Below, in pieces: positions 1-11,676 of a DNA stretch of 53,500 bases (within the stretch, counting starts at the first letter, position 1; each line of letters starts with the position of its first letter). The DNA comes from Apostichopus japonicus. Its lineage: Eukaryota; Echinodermata; Holothuroidea; Aspidochirotida; Stichopodidae. The notes beneath the pieces were generated by a model that was not told the origin of the DNA, did not search any database, and saw nothing but the letters and a program-made list of their open reading frames with translations. The DNA is taken from contig NC_092570.1 of assembly GCF_037975245.1 (NCBI RefSeq), forward strand, positions 17,031,418 to 17,084,917, given 5' to 3'. The translations under genes were made by a program, and so were the position numbers.

Positions 1-1391
1 TGTTTTTTATCAAGTGGCTAAAAGTTGTGAAGGTCGTCTAAGTGACTATTGCATATAAATTTGACAGCGATAGTGTAATACTTTACAGTTAAGAACAGAT
101 CTATACTTCCCTCAAACTTTTGCCTTGCATAACTTGGAATCATGTCACAGTTTGTGAGTCTTTTGTGAGATGTCCTAGGGTTGACTGCAAAGTTGACATT
201 ACAGTGCACTGAGCAAAATGTGTCTTGCTCTCATTGCAAACCAGAGAGCAATCATTGTTTATTAGCAAACACAAACTGTATTTGCCCTTCAGAAACAAAC
301 TTGCCGCTCAGTGGCCCAAAATTATTCAGAATTGACAATTTAACAAACCAAAATAAAGTCCCAAAAAACTCTCAGGGATGAATCACTCTCCGTCCCCGTC
401 AAATGTCTCAAGATTGATCACCTCATCTGAGATCAGTTTATTCATCATCAAGTCAGAATAGAATAAAGTAACAAGATGCTCCATCACCCAATGAAATCTG
501 TACCAGGGGGGGAGGAGAGTGATGGGGAGGGGGGATGGGAATACGAACCAATGAAATCGGTAGCGGGAACATATATACATAGAACAGGTACAGTATGTAT
601 CTGAGAGGACCGAGTGGAAACAGAGCAGCTGGAAATCAAGCTACTTTATTGGATAAGTTCTAAACTGTATGAAAGTTCCAGGGTCTGACCTTTCGATACT
701 AGCAGTATTTTTTGTTCATATTCGAACTGTCATGGAAGATAGGCTGATGACAAAAAAGTGATGAAACGACATCAGTCAACCTAATTGGGACATTGAAAAT
801 AAGAGTCAATTTAGACAGACGATTAGATGTAAGGAAAGCAGAAACTTAAATGGCTGGTAGGATTGTCTGTGTTCAATTGATGTAAAGAATGAAATAAAAA
901 TATTACCCCCATTGATATTATCTACTTTCTAGAACTTTCTAATCATATTTACTTTGTTTGCATTCAAACAAAAGATACATTAGTATTGTTAATTTGTGAC
1001 TCATTTAAGAACATTTAAAGTAATTTGGGACGCATCTCAAGTAGGCTACGTCATGAACGATCCCAGTATGGTGGCATTTTTTGTGTGAAGATATTGCCAA
1101 GGAAATTGCCCAGAATTTTTCATCAAAATTTTGTCACAATATGAAAAATGTATATATTTGCAAAGGCTAGATATTTAGAAATTGGAGAAATTAATTCCAC
1201 AATGAGTAAAATTTAACATTTCTAAGTCTTAAAAGCGTGCATACTTAGTCTAATTAGACTCGCCCTGCTATGTGAGAATGTGCTGTAACTTGTCCAGATA
1301 TTTCACTTCAACCAAGGGAAACACACTTCAATTACCGAAAATACACATTTTACACAAATAAACTCTTGTTTGATCTAATATAATTCTGACT
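1..1391. other. Intergenic, no gene recognised
   Basis: AT-rich sequence with only short open frames that resemble no family I know. The one compositional oddity is a G-rich patch around 505-540. No RNA gene or transposon end was recognised. Confidence 0.6.
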
Positions 1392-1439
1392 GTGTGTGGC
1401 TCATATGAGCTGCAAACTATCAGCACTTTGTTCATTGAA

Positions 1440-1640
1440 TACTACTGTACTACTACCAGTACTATGACCACCACTACTACCAATACTACTAATAGTAGTA
1501 GTACTACTACTAGTAGTACTACTACTACTATTTCTAGTATTACTTCTACAGCTAGTACTACTAGTACTACTATGACTACTAGTAGTACTACTTCTTCTAC
1601 CACTAGTATTACTACTTCTACCACTAGTAGTACTATTACT
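1440..1640. repeat. Imperfect ACT/AGT trinucleotide tract
   Basis: About 200 bp of interrupted ACT and AGT triplets, switching strand sense repeatedly (ACTACTAGTAGTACT-type junctions), so the tract holds many small inverted repeats. The Thr/Ser-rich and Val-rich open frames across it are by-products of the triplet repeat. Confidence 0.9.
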
Positions 1641-1667
1641 CAGGATAGCCCTGATAAAACAAACTAA

Positions 1668-3137
1668 GGCAACCTCCTAGAATCCTTCTTTAAATTAAAG
1701 GTTAATAAGCAAGTACTGAATAATTTCACCCAGTTCTCAATGTATGTTGTGTTTTAGGAACAGAAATCTTAGTTCTGAGCATTTTGACATGTACTTATAA
1801 CCTAGTGGCCGGAGATATTGTAATTTATCGATGGAGAATTTTCACTGCACAACAACATCGCCAACACTCAATCGATCTGTACAGTATAACACTATACTAT
1901 ACTGCATCTCACACATACAGTAGTACTGTACCGTAGTACAGTAGTATCAAGCAAAGTATCTTTACGCGTTTGTACAGTACTGTGTAGCCCCCCACCACCA
2001 CCATCCCCCCCCTCTAAAGAAAAATATATATATAGACCAGAAAATTAATCCAAGGCAGTATCCAATTTCAACACACACACAGTCATCAGCTGATATTGAA
2101 ATTGTGCAGTTTCTCTAAGGCTTTATAATTCTGTGCAATTTATCGATTACCAAATCTGCAAAAGGGAATACCAGTCGGTCGTCAATCATGGGAAATTGAT
2201 ATTGACATCACATGTTTGCCCTCAATGCATACTGTCAATAGCTATGAGTCAAACCTTAAAGGGACATTCCAGAGATTGAAATCGATTGCTCTGATAAAAA
2301 GGTGACGGAAATGTTCCGCATCGTTCGGTCAAGACCGCATCCTCGTACTGTATTTTGCATCATGGCGAAGATATGAATTTATCTTAGAATTCATTGAAAA
2401 AATTTTATGAATTTATCTGGCAAGAACTGAGTACCAGATGTCACCATGGCAAATTGAGGTATAAATTGCTTTTGGGTAATGTTTGTAATGTTTATCTATG
2501 CACAAACGAAACAAAAAATTGTAACTTTTTTGAGGAGTGGATAAATAAACATTACAAGGACTAGAATGTTCGCAGTTGAATTGCCATGACAACTTTGCTG
2601 TTGCCAGATGTATTCACAAAATGGCACCAAATTTGACAAATTTATATATTTGCGATACAATACGCTACTGTATATATGAGTATATGGAATGACAGAGAGA
2701 TCGAGAAAATTGTCAACACTTTCATTAGGCAATCAACTTCGGCCATCTGAATATCCCTTTAAGTGTTATAGTGTCTGCCAACAGGGTATCCCTTTAAAGT
2801 AGTAGTAGTAGTAAAAACCACTATAATGAATGAAGTGAATCAACATCAATCACAGATTTTTATTTTTATTTTATATTTTAAAACACTATCAGTAATCGAC
2901 AGCATTAATATTAACTGGACAAAAAGGTTTAACAGAATTATTATATTATCTACTGTAGTCCCGACCCCTTCAACCAGCGCTCCCCTACACCCCACCCAAC
3001 CCAACCCACCTCCAATAACTCTTCTTTTTCTTCTTCTTCTCTCTCCACCAACTGCCCCTCCTTTCAAATTTCTATCAAATACAGTATTAAATAGAGGTTT
3101 CTGCAGAATAACTTACTGTAAGTTTTATTTGCCATTT
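1668..3137. other. Intergenic, no gene recognised
   Basis: No gene seen. It contains a cluster of palindromic CAGTAGTACTG / TACAGTACTG words at about 1915-1985, related to the words in the 3.3-kb minisatellite, a C-rich patch at 1988-2012, and a pyrimidine-rich stretch at about 2960-3065. Confidence 0.6.
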
Positions 3138-3208
3138 TATTGATTGATTGATTGATTTGTTTATTTACTTATTTATTTTTGAGAGAGAGAGAGAGAAGGG
3201 TGGGGGGG
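3138..3208. repeat. Simple repeats: ATTG, ATTT-like and GA tracts
   Basis: A short run of TGAT/ATTG units passes into TTTATT-like units, then (GA)n at 3181-3196 and a G-run. This is ordinary low-complexity sequence directly before the 52-bp minisatellite. Confidence 0.85.
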
Positions 3209-3274
3209 GTAGTGGAATTAGAACACTAGTTGTACCACATAAAATACAACAAAGGAGCCTTATTAGCAAACTAA

Positions 3275-4575
3275 CATCATTACAGTACTGTAACTGCATC
3301 CAATGCTATACTGTATCAGTCTGTATGTACATTACAGTACTGTAACTTAATCCAGTGCTGTACTGTATCAGTCGGCATGTACATTACAGTACTGTAACTA
3401 CATACAGTGCTGTACTGTATCAGTCTGTGTGTACATTACAGTACTGTAACTGCATACAGTGCTGTACAGTATCAGTCTGTATGTACAATACAGTACTGTA
3501 ACTGCATCCAATGCTGTACAGTATCAGCCTGTATGTACATTACAGTACTGTTACTTAATCCAGTGCTGTACTGTATCAGTCTGAATATACATTACAGTAC
3601 TGTAACTGCATCCAGTGCTGTACTGTATCAGTCTGTATGTACAATACAGTACTGTAACTGCATCCAATGCTGTACAGTATCAGCCTGTATGTACATTACA
3701 GTACTGTAACTTAATCCAGTGCTGTACTGTATCAGTCTGTATGTACATTACAGTACTGTAACTTAATCCAGTGCTGTACTGTATCAGTCTGTATGTACAT
3801 TACAGTACTATAACTACATCCAGTGCTGTACTGTATCAGTCGGCATGTACATTACAGTACTGTTACTGCATCCATTACTGTACTGTATCAGTCTGTATGT
3901 ACATTACAGTACTGTAACTGCATCCAGTGCTGTACAGTATCAGTCTGTATGTACATTACAGTACTGTAACTACATCCAGTACTGTACAGTATCAGTCTGT
4001 ATGTACATTACAGTACTGTTACTGCATCCATTACTGTACTGTCTCAGTTTGTATGTACATTACAGTACTATAACTGCATCCATTACTGTACTGTATCAGT
4101 ATGTGTGTACATTACAGTACTGTAACTGCATCCAGTGCTGTACTGTATAAGTCTGTATGTACATTACAGTACTGTAACTGCATCCAGTGCTGTACAGTAT
4201 CAGTCTGTATGTACATTACAGTACTGTAACTACATCCAGTGCTGTATAGTATCAGTCTGTATGTACATTACAGTACTGTTACTGCATCCATTACTGTACT
4301 GTATCAGTTTGTATGTACATTACAGTACTATAACTGCATCCATTACTGTACTGTATCAGTATGTGTGTACATTACAGTACTGTAACTGCATCCAGTGCTG
4401 TACTGTATAAGTCTGTTTGTACATTACAGTACTGTTACTGCATCCAGTGCTGTACTGTATCAGTCTGTATGTACAATACAGTGCTGTAACTGCATCCAGT
4501 GCTGTACTGTATCAGGCAGTACTGTACTGTGTAACTACATCCAGTGCTGTACTGTATGCAATACAGTGTGTAAAG
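3275..4575. repeat. 52-bp minisatellite array, about 25 copies
   Basis: Head-to-tail units with a strict 52-bp spacing: the first two TACAGTACTG cores start at 3281 and 3333. Each unit contains the perfect palindrome ACAGTACTGT, then a CATCCAGTGCTGTACTGTATCAG-like segment and a GTCTGTATGTACA segment. Units vary by single substitutions (AACTGC/AACTTA/TACTGC; CTGT/CAGT). The last units, after about 4500, are shortened. Cysteine/tyrosine-rich open frames arise because 52 bp shifts frame each copy; they are not genes. There are no unique spacers, so this is not a CRISPR array. Confidence 0.95.
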
Positions 4576-7500
4576 TATCAGCTTACGCTTAACTTCCATG
4601 CACAATGAATGCTTCATATACACTTGGCATGGCAAAGACTGTACATCATCCAGCCAGCAAGGCTATTTCCTCTCTCGAACTTTGGATGGTAATATCATTC
4701 ACAGATCAAAAGTATGAAATCACAAGGACATTTCAAATATTATCTGTTTAAAGTGACAATTTTTCCTGAGATCATTTTTGTGGTTTGGTTGAAGTTCAAG
4801 ACCATGCAGAGAGACCACAGGAGCTTGCATTGGTTACTTTTCTCAAGAGAAAATAATTTGAGTAAAGAAAGAATTAAAATTTCATGAGGAACTAATTTCA
4901 GAAAAGAAACAAGTAAAAGCAAGAGAGGGGGGGGGGGGGCCGGGGAGAGATGATTTATTAGGATTCTTCATTACTAAGTACTGTAAAGTATTTTTATGTA
5001 CATTATTAATTATCAGTATGAAAATATTTTAACCCAAGTCATGCTATAAATATTATTCTTTAAACATTACCAAAAGATAAATATCACACAGCAGAGTTTA
5101 CAAATTTTATGTAAACTAAAATTTGGATTTGATTTTTTAACTTCCAACTACAGATTTCCTGGTTGAAAAGTCATGCCAAGGGACTGCCATTTTGTGAAAT
5201 TGGGTGATATTACTGTGCCACTAGGGGGCATCTGGAACACTCCTTAACCTTCGTTTCCCAACTTCTCTATCTCCCCCACCCCCTTCCCTGACATAAATTA
5301 ATGAAAATATCCCTGAGCAGCCCATACTTCATTACCCTTCATTAACCTTGACTATACCTGTTTCAATCCACATGTATCTACTTTCCAATCTAATTTTATA
5401 CCATAAACTGCAGTACATGACTGGAAATGTTGTAGTATTAAACACCCACCCGCCCCCCCCCCCCCCCTCAAAAACGAACATTCTACAGTAAACACTTTGG
5501 GTGGTAGATTGAGAAGGAAGGGCAATGACTGGAGGGGTCCGGTCATAGTGGGCGTTAAAAGGTTACCGATTCACTCTAGCATGGTAGAACAAGGGTGCTA
5601 AGGTTGTGAGGAGACAGGTGGGCGAGGAGCAAAGTAAATATATACTGTGTCTGCAGATATTTGCTGCTACAATGGTCATGGTGTTGTATGAAAACATAAC
5701 TTCACACAGAGCTGTTTGCATCCTGAGCCATAATGCTTTCTGCCATTAACATTCAAGCAAGTTCATATTTTAATATTAAATCCCAGTACAGAAAATTATT
5801 TAATCCACATATGTAGCCCAATTTCATCATGTGCTCCTGTGGAGACTTCCATGGACTATTTAGGTTACAGACCCCGATTGCCGGTTACACAACTTCTTTA
5901 ATCAGCATGTCAACTTTAGACGTTAAAATTTAAAACAGTAAAATTTGAGATAATTCTTCCTTTATTTTTAGAAACACATGAAGGAACTGAATTGATATAT
6001 ACAAATTTAAGTTCTTCTTCCTGTTTACATGAAAGTGCGGTTTTCTGTTGGAAGTATGAAATTAACTTTGTTATCTTGAGTTACTCAAATCTGTGTGTGT
6101 AGACACACTGTAATATGGTCAGCACATGATTAAGTTGCTGACATAGTAACCTATTGTACTGTACCATGTACAATATAATACAGTGTTCTGCACTGTGGTC
6201 AGTAACAATGTGAGATATGTTACTTACTACAGTACACTAAGGTGATAAGACATTCCAGGGAGAGAGTCCGGAATTCATGGACCAACCCTGGATTACAATC
6301 GTTCCCATATTTTATGGACCGAGGTTCTACTGAGTCGGGAATAAAATTTGTAGAAAAGAGCTGAATAATGATAATTTTACCTGTTTGGCTTTCCATTCAC
6401 AGAAATTAGATTGAAAAGCAATGATTGATAAAAACGACAAACCAGAAAGCCAGTTGGCTTTGTGATTCCTTGCCATATAGAATTTGCTAAAAATTCAACA
6501 TTAATTATAACTATCTGACCAACGAAGAGCAAGTGAATTAGATTTGTCCAAGAATTAATTGAGAACCAGAAAAGATCAGGTATTTCCAGCTCTTATGTGT
6601 GGAACACCCTTGTGGGCATCAACCATTTAACACTGACCAGAAAGGATTTTACATGACCAATTATTTCAAACTGTTTCAATATCCAGAAAGAACAGTCTTC
6701 CTATGTGAAATACAGACACATTAATGTATGAATCAAAAGGACATTTTCTTTTAGCAATTTTGAGCTAGCAAATCAGCTCTGCCACCAAACATTCAACAAA
6801 CACTTGAGACTTTGACCTATGTTGACCTTAAATGACCATTGAACTTCACAGACAGAAATTGTTCTTGTACGCAATAAGACAGATCCACATACAAAAATTA
6901 CTACGTTAATCCACCATGAATATTTTCAGGTTACATTGTTTTACAAGCAAGTGTCACATTGCATGGATTCCTTCTGCCTCCTGCAAGGAATCAAACATCA
7001 AATGCACCTCAGATAATTTTTCGATCATTTCATAGCCTGCCATTTGCATGAAAAACATCACTGAATATCAGATAAAATACTTGTTTCTGGATTATGAGAT
7101 GTTTTCAACAGTGGGCATTAAATTGTCATCATTGAACCACCAAAAAACCACTCAGATACCCCAACAGTTCCACCCTCGTATTGAACATACTGTACACGAA
7201 GTGTAAGTTCTGTAGGTACTGTAGGTATGTACAGTATGACAACTTGAGGGTGTCAACATCGATATCAAGTTCCATTTCCTTATATTCTATACCTTAAAAT
7301 ATCTCATGATGTGAATGTACTAACATAGCTAACTAGAGGTAAGGTTGCAAAATTTAAATATTGAGTATTAAAGGAAACGTATGTCATATATTGTACAGTA
7401 CTGTACCTATTTATTTTTGGGAAATATTTTTATCTGGTATATAAAGCAAAATGGTCCATTTGTCATACCCATGGATCAAACTGATGGCCCCTTACAGAAC

Positions 7501-7589
7501 AGTGTTAAAAAGTCATTTAAAATACAATCCCCAAACAGCCTTTCACATCAATTGTTCTTCTCAAAATAAACTGTACTTTCTACACTAGT
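4576..7589. other. Intergenic, no gene recognised
   Basis: Gene-poor AT-rich sequence. It contains a G-run (about 4926-4940), a C-run (about 5452-5467), a CTCF-like word at 5217-5233 and scattered TACAGTACTGTA-like palindromes (for example near 7395). No coding exon could be supported. Confidence 0.6.
5217..5233 (+). promoter_or_regulatory. CTCF-like motif
   Basis: TGCCACTAGGGGGCATC closely matches the known bilaterian CTCF core (CCASYAGRKGGC). This is a motif match by eye in otherwise unremarkable sequence. Occupancy is unknown and chance matches are possible. Confidence 0.35.
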
Positions 7590-7990
7590 AGCGATATGTT
7601 GACCCCGTGCATTCCTCCTCGGGGACTTCAAGCTCGAAACGTCACTCCTACCAACAATCTTGTTCCAGTACGCGCACGCACAAAGACCTATGTGAGCCCA
7701 CTTGTTTGCCGTTGCCGCCCCGGTGCTTTGGAATCCTACACTAGTCAATATCTGCACATCTATATCCACAAAACATTTCAAGAAACAACTGAAAACATTC
7801 CTCTGCAAAGTGGCCTAGATAAAAGTCACTGTTTCGTCAATTAATTTGTCTTTCTACTCTTTGTCTCTATTTTTGTTTGTGTTGTTTTTCTAGGTTTCTG
7901 TGCTCTTTTTTGTTGTTTTTTCAGCACATAGAGATGTTTTTAATGTTTATTGCGCTTTATAAGAACTGTATATTATTATTATTTATTAGT
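7590..7990 (+). pseudogene. 3' end of a degraded non-LTR retrotransposon (LINE)
   Basis: The C-terminal tail of a reverse-transcriptase polyprotein is visible in two frames. One frame reads LVPVRARTKTY near 7660-7690. The next, shifted, frame reads FAVAAPVLWNPT, then KHFKKQLKTFLC, ending at a TAG at 7816-7818. The FAVAAP.LWN ... FK..LKTFL pattern is typical of CR1/L2-like LINE tails. After the stop comes about 170 bp of 3' sequence with GCGCTTTATAAGAACTG and an ATT-repeat tail at about 7972-7988, as expected of a LINE 3' end. The copy is 5'-truncated and frameshifted, so it is dead. The clade assignment is only approximate. Confidence 0.75.
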
Positions 7991-10900
7991 AGCAAAGTGA
8001 AGGGCCACTTGGCGACATGACATATGAATCCCATAACAGTCCCTGGTACTTAGCTTTTTTTGAAAGATAAACAAAAAAAAATCCTCCTTCAGAAATTTAA
8101 TACAATAAATTGTACAAAAGTATATGTTTCAGAATATCAGCCAAAAAAATCATTGAGAATTGCATAAATCTATGCAGTCCTATGAAAAAGTATCACTACC
8201 ACACTGAGATTAGCGTTGCGCTGTTAACATATAAACAATGGCATATCCTGGCAATAACAAAAAGTTAAAATTCTGTTGTTAGTCTATAGCATTTTATTAG
8301 ATCATGACAGATTTTTTTGTTTGTAAATATCCCAACTAAGAATGTTCAACTGTCCTCATGTCCAGTAAAAAATTTCAAGAATGTAAAAAAAAAGAAGGAA
8401 AAAAAAGGTCTCTTTGTAAAACTAGAAAGCTTTCATACAGTGTAGGATGGTTCACACATATGGTAACTAACAAGTCTAAGAAGAACACTTATAATACAAC
8501 AGTAATGACACACTCTGACACATTTCTCTGTGGCCTTGTTCTATCCTTCAGCGAAGTGACTTCACCGAATATTTGATCAGGAATGTTAAAGGTCTCAAAT
8601 CAAAACATTCAAACCAAGTATGATTTCCTAAACTTTGCATGTCGCATTACACTTTTAGTCTGGATGTCCAGTAAATGGGAAATGTAATTAAAAAATGCCT
8701 GAAAATAAAAAATAGAACTTTCTTCTTTCATTGCAATTCTTTTCGTTTTCGTCAAGGCTTCTTTGTTAAAGAGGGAACATAGGGAGTTACTGTATGTACC
8801 AACATACTAAGCAATAAATATGGCATAATCAGAGCAGCTTTCATCTATAGCCCATATGTAAGATGTAAAGTGTACCCACCGTAAATTTCTGTTCAGCCAA
8901 GTCAGCCAAGTGATCAAATCCGAAAAATCTTGAGCTTAGTACCTTGTTTGCCACTACAGGTAACTGTGGAAAAAAGTTGGTTCTTCATGAGCCCTCTTCA
9001 GCTTTCCTTTAGCAAGTTGAGCACTTTCGATACTGTTCTGAAGAGTCTTGTTGTCGTTTCCCATATACATGAACTTGGCTCAGTTCGCTGTGAATAATGA
9101 GAACAAAAGAAATGTACTTAGGCTTCTAAATACAATTTCATAAAATGTTGGTTTGAATTGTTTTTTCTTGTAGGCTATGCCTAACAGTAACAGTAACACT
9201 AAGTACAGTAACACAGTACACTTCAAGTTACAACCAGTACAGGAGACCAACCTCCATCAGAATTTGACCAAAGAATCAAAGGGTATAGTTCAGAAGTTGT
9301 AATCTCACTGGTTAAGTCACTTAACTATGTTGCTGCAATATTGTGTCCATACTACTGACAGATCCTTTGGACAGAACGTACAGTAGCCTAGGCTAGCTGT
9401 GGTCTAGCCTTTGCATGAGTATGACTGTGGTATGTACAGCAAATTGCAATTGTACAGGTAGGCTAAGCTAAATAGTTAAATGATTAAAGTTTGATGCTTT
9501 ATAAATATATCTCATACTTCAATGTCACATTATCTATCACGCTGTGTCTAAAATGAACTCTTTCGACGTGCGCTTCGCACGTTTAAGTGTATAGTGTACA
9601 GCAGGCCTCAACTAAGTAAAGTTAACTTACACTTATAATTCTAACATAAAACAATCACGACGTAGCCTAGGCTAGGTTACTTAAACGTTGTTAGGATATC
9701 GAAGCCTAAGCATAACACAGCTTTGCAACACTAACACTACACTACAGTACAGAACTCTTCGAGATGATTTTAAGATTTTAGTACATGATATTTGACGAAA
9801 TATCACCTGGTGATCAGGTAATATAGAAAAGATCAACTTTAAATCCTCACTTTTCATGGCTACATTATCCAACGAAAATTGGCAACTCGGGAAGCTTTCA
9901 TGCACAGGGTAGGCCATCCAACACGGAAGGGTAAAATTAACATAAATCTTGGGTCAGGTCACAATACTGAAAAGAATACATTGTTCGCAGATAAAATAAA
10001 AGACTATTAATTTTTAGACCTAGGTGAGATTTGCAGTAAGTTTAGTTGGGATACAGTGCCTTAAAATGCACTTACAGATCTGTAAAGTTTAGCGGATATC
10101 ACAATTTCCTTGGAGGGGCGTTACCGGTATTGACTTTATAAAAAAATTTATCTTAGTCTCGTTTGTTGTAAGATTGAGAAATTTTAAGCTGACTACAATT
10201 ATGGTCCGATGACGTTCAGGGTTTTCACCTTCAGAGAATAGGGGCGCTGTGTAACTTGGTCTTGGCGAAATACACAGCTTGTGTGCAACATTATCATGTA
10301 ATAGTCAGGTTTGATACCTTACAAAAGCATGTTTCTACTGTATGTTAGTTCACTTCCTGAAGGATATGTTGCCTACCACAAGAAGCTTCGACTTCCTATT
10401 CAAATATCCTGGAAGTGGGAAGATTGCGAAATAGTTTAATTTAAGATTTGTTGTCACTTTTGCCAATGAAAGGAACACTTCACCGATTGTCTTAAGTTGC
10501 AGAATTTTTAGCAGAGTAAATGTTCGTGAATAAAAATGTCATTGTTGGCTCATTGTCGACAAACCCTTACTGTCTATGACGCTTGGCGACAGATAATACA
10601 TCTCACCCCTCCAGGTTCACCAACCCTTCCTGTATCTATAGACATCACATTATGCCCCTTCAAACTTGTGGAGGAATGAAAGTTCCAAGCCTAAAGAAAA
10701 TATTTGGTGGAAGAAAATAAAATTGTAGACGTCAAATGGTGCATTATTCGGAGGCCTAAACTATTTTCTATAACTGGGTCTTAAATGCAAGGTTGTGCTG
10801 ATAAATACGGACGTTTGTGTGAGTTTTAAGAAGGGATCGGTGTATACCTCCTTGACACCCTGGCCGTCACCATCCGAGTTCGTCCTATGCCAGAAGGCGT

Positions 10901-11289
10901 TGTTAGGGATCCTAAACGGGGACTGGGCCGGAAATAACACGAATGTGCGTCACCACACAAGGGGGTGGGACAACCCCCCCCCCCACAAAAAACAGGTTTG
11001 CATTGATGTGAAAATAGCTCATGATAGGTCAGAAAAGTTACGTCGGCACAATCGATACATTCACTTCGGGGTTATATACCAAAATGTCTGCATCCATTCG
11101 TTGCAACGAAGATATACCCGTCCTATATATGTACGGAGTTTATTCAATACCCCAATGGAGATACATATAGGCCTAATTCAGCAGGAAAGTTGTGTAAATT
11201 TGTCCTTAATTATTCGCGTACCATTTCCAAAGTTTAGACAGGTAAATTCAGACTAATTGTAGAATCCTAATCTGTTCACGTAATCCACT
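7991..11289. other. Intergenic, no gene recognised
   Basis: No supported gene. A 153-codon open frame at 10795-11256 has no recognisable domain and crosses a C-run at about 10975-10984. A short perfect hairpin (ACGTGCG/CGCACGT arms) lies near 9567-9583. Repeated TAGGCTAG-type words occur around 9385-9675. Confidence 0.55.
11282..11289. repeat. Target-site duplication, left copy (AATCCACT)
   Basis: Eight bases identical to 11669-11676, immediately outside the left terminal inverted repeat of the MITE. Confidence 0.9.
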
Positions 11290-11668
11290 CAAGGGCGTAG
11301 GAACCGGGGGGCTGGGGGCGCCAGCCCCCCCCCCCAGTGCAAAATATGGTGGGGCGGGAGTATCATTCCGCCCCCCCCCCGCCTCGCAAGTCAGAAAACC
11401 CCTTTTTCATTTCCAAATGAGAAAAAAAATCTCATTTGGAGCACCAAATTTTATTTAAGGCCAGGTGAAAATGCAAAATTATTTACAAAATGGAGTGGGT
11501 GTTGAAGTGTGCTATATTGCACCAAATTGCATCTGGGGCCACCTGAAAATGCAAAAAATTTTCAATTTCCCCCTCCCCTTAGACCCTCCCCCAGGCCGGC
11601 CATCAGTCTTCAGCCCCCCCCCCCCCCCCCCCACACTCAACACTCAAAAGTACCTTCCTACGCCACTG
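11290..11668. mobile_element. hAT-type MITE, 379 bp
   Basis: The left end reads CAAGGGCGTAGGAACC and the right end, read inward, CAGTGGCGTAGGAAGG, a terminal inverted repeat of about 14 bp with two mismatches. It is flanked by a perfect 8-bp duplication AATCCACT. Eight-bp duplications with CAG.GGCG-type ends are the hAT signature. The interior is G/C-homopolymer-rich (C-runs near 11325, 11374 and 11615-11632) and has no transposase, so the element is non-autonomous. Confidence 0.9.
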
Positions 11669-11676
11669 AATCCACT
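11669..11676. repeat. Target-site duplication, right copy (AATCCACT)
   Basis: Perfect partner of 11282-11289. Confidence 0.9.

Noticed and set aside
3275-4575. CRISPR-like repeat array
   Set aside because: Units are contiguous with no unique spacers, and the DNA is eukaryotic.
3407-4608. Cys/Tyr-rich open frames of 60-100 codons
   Set aside because: Produced by the 52-bp minisatellite; they shift frame each unit and have no domain.
10795-11256. 153-codon open frame
   Set aside because: No ATG at its start, no recognised domain, crosses a C-run, no splice context; most likely chance.
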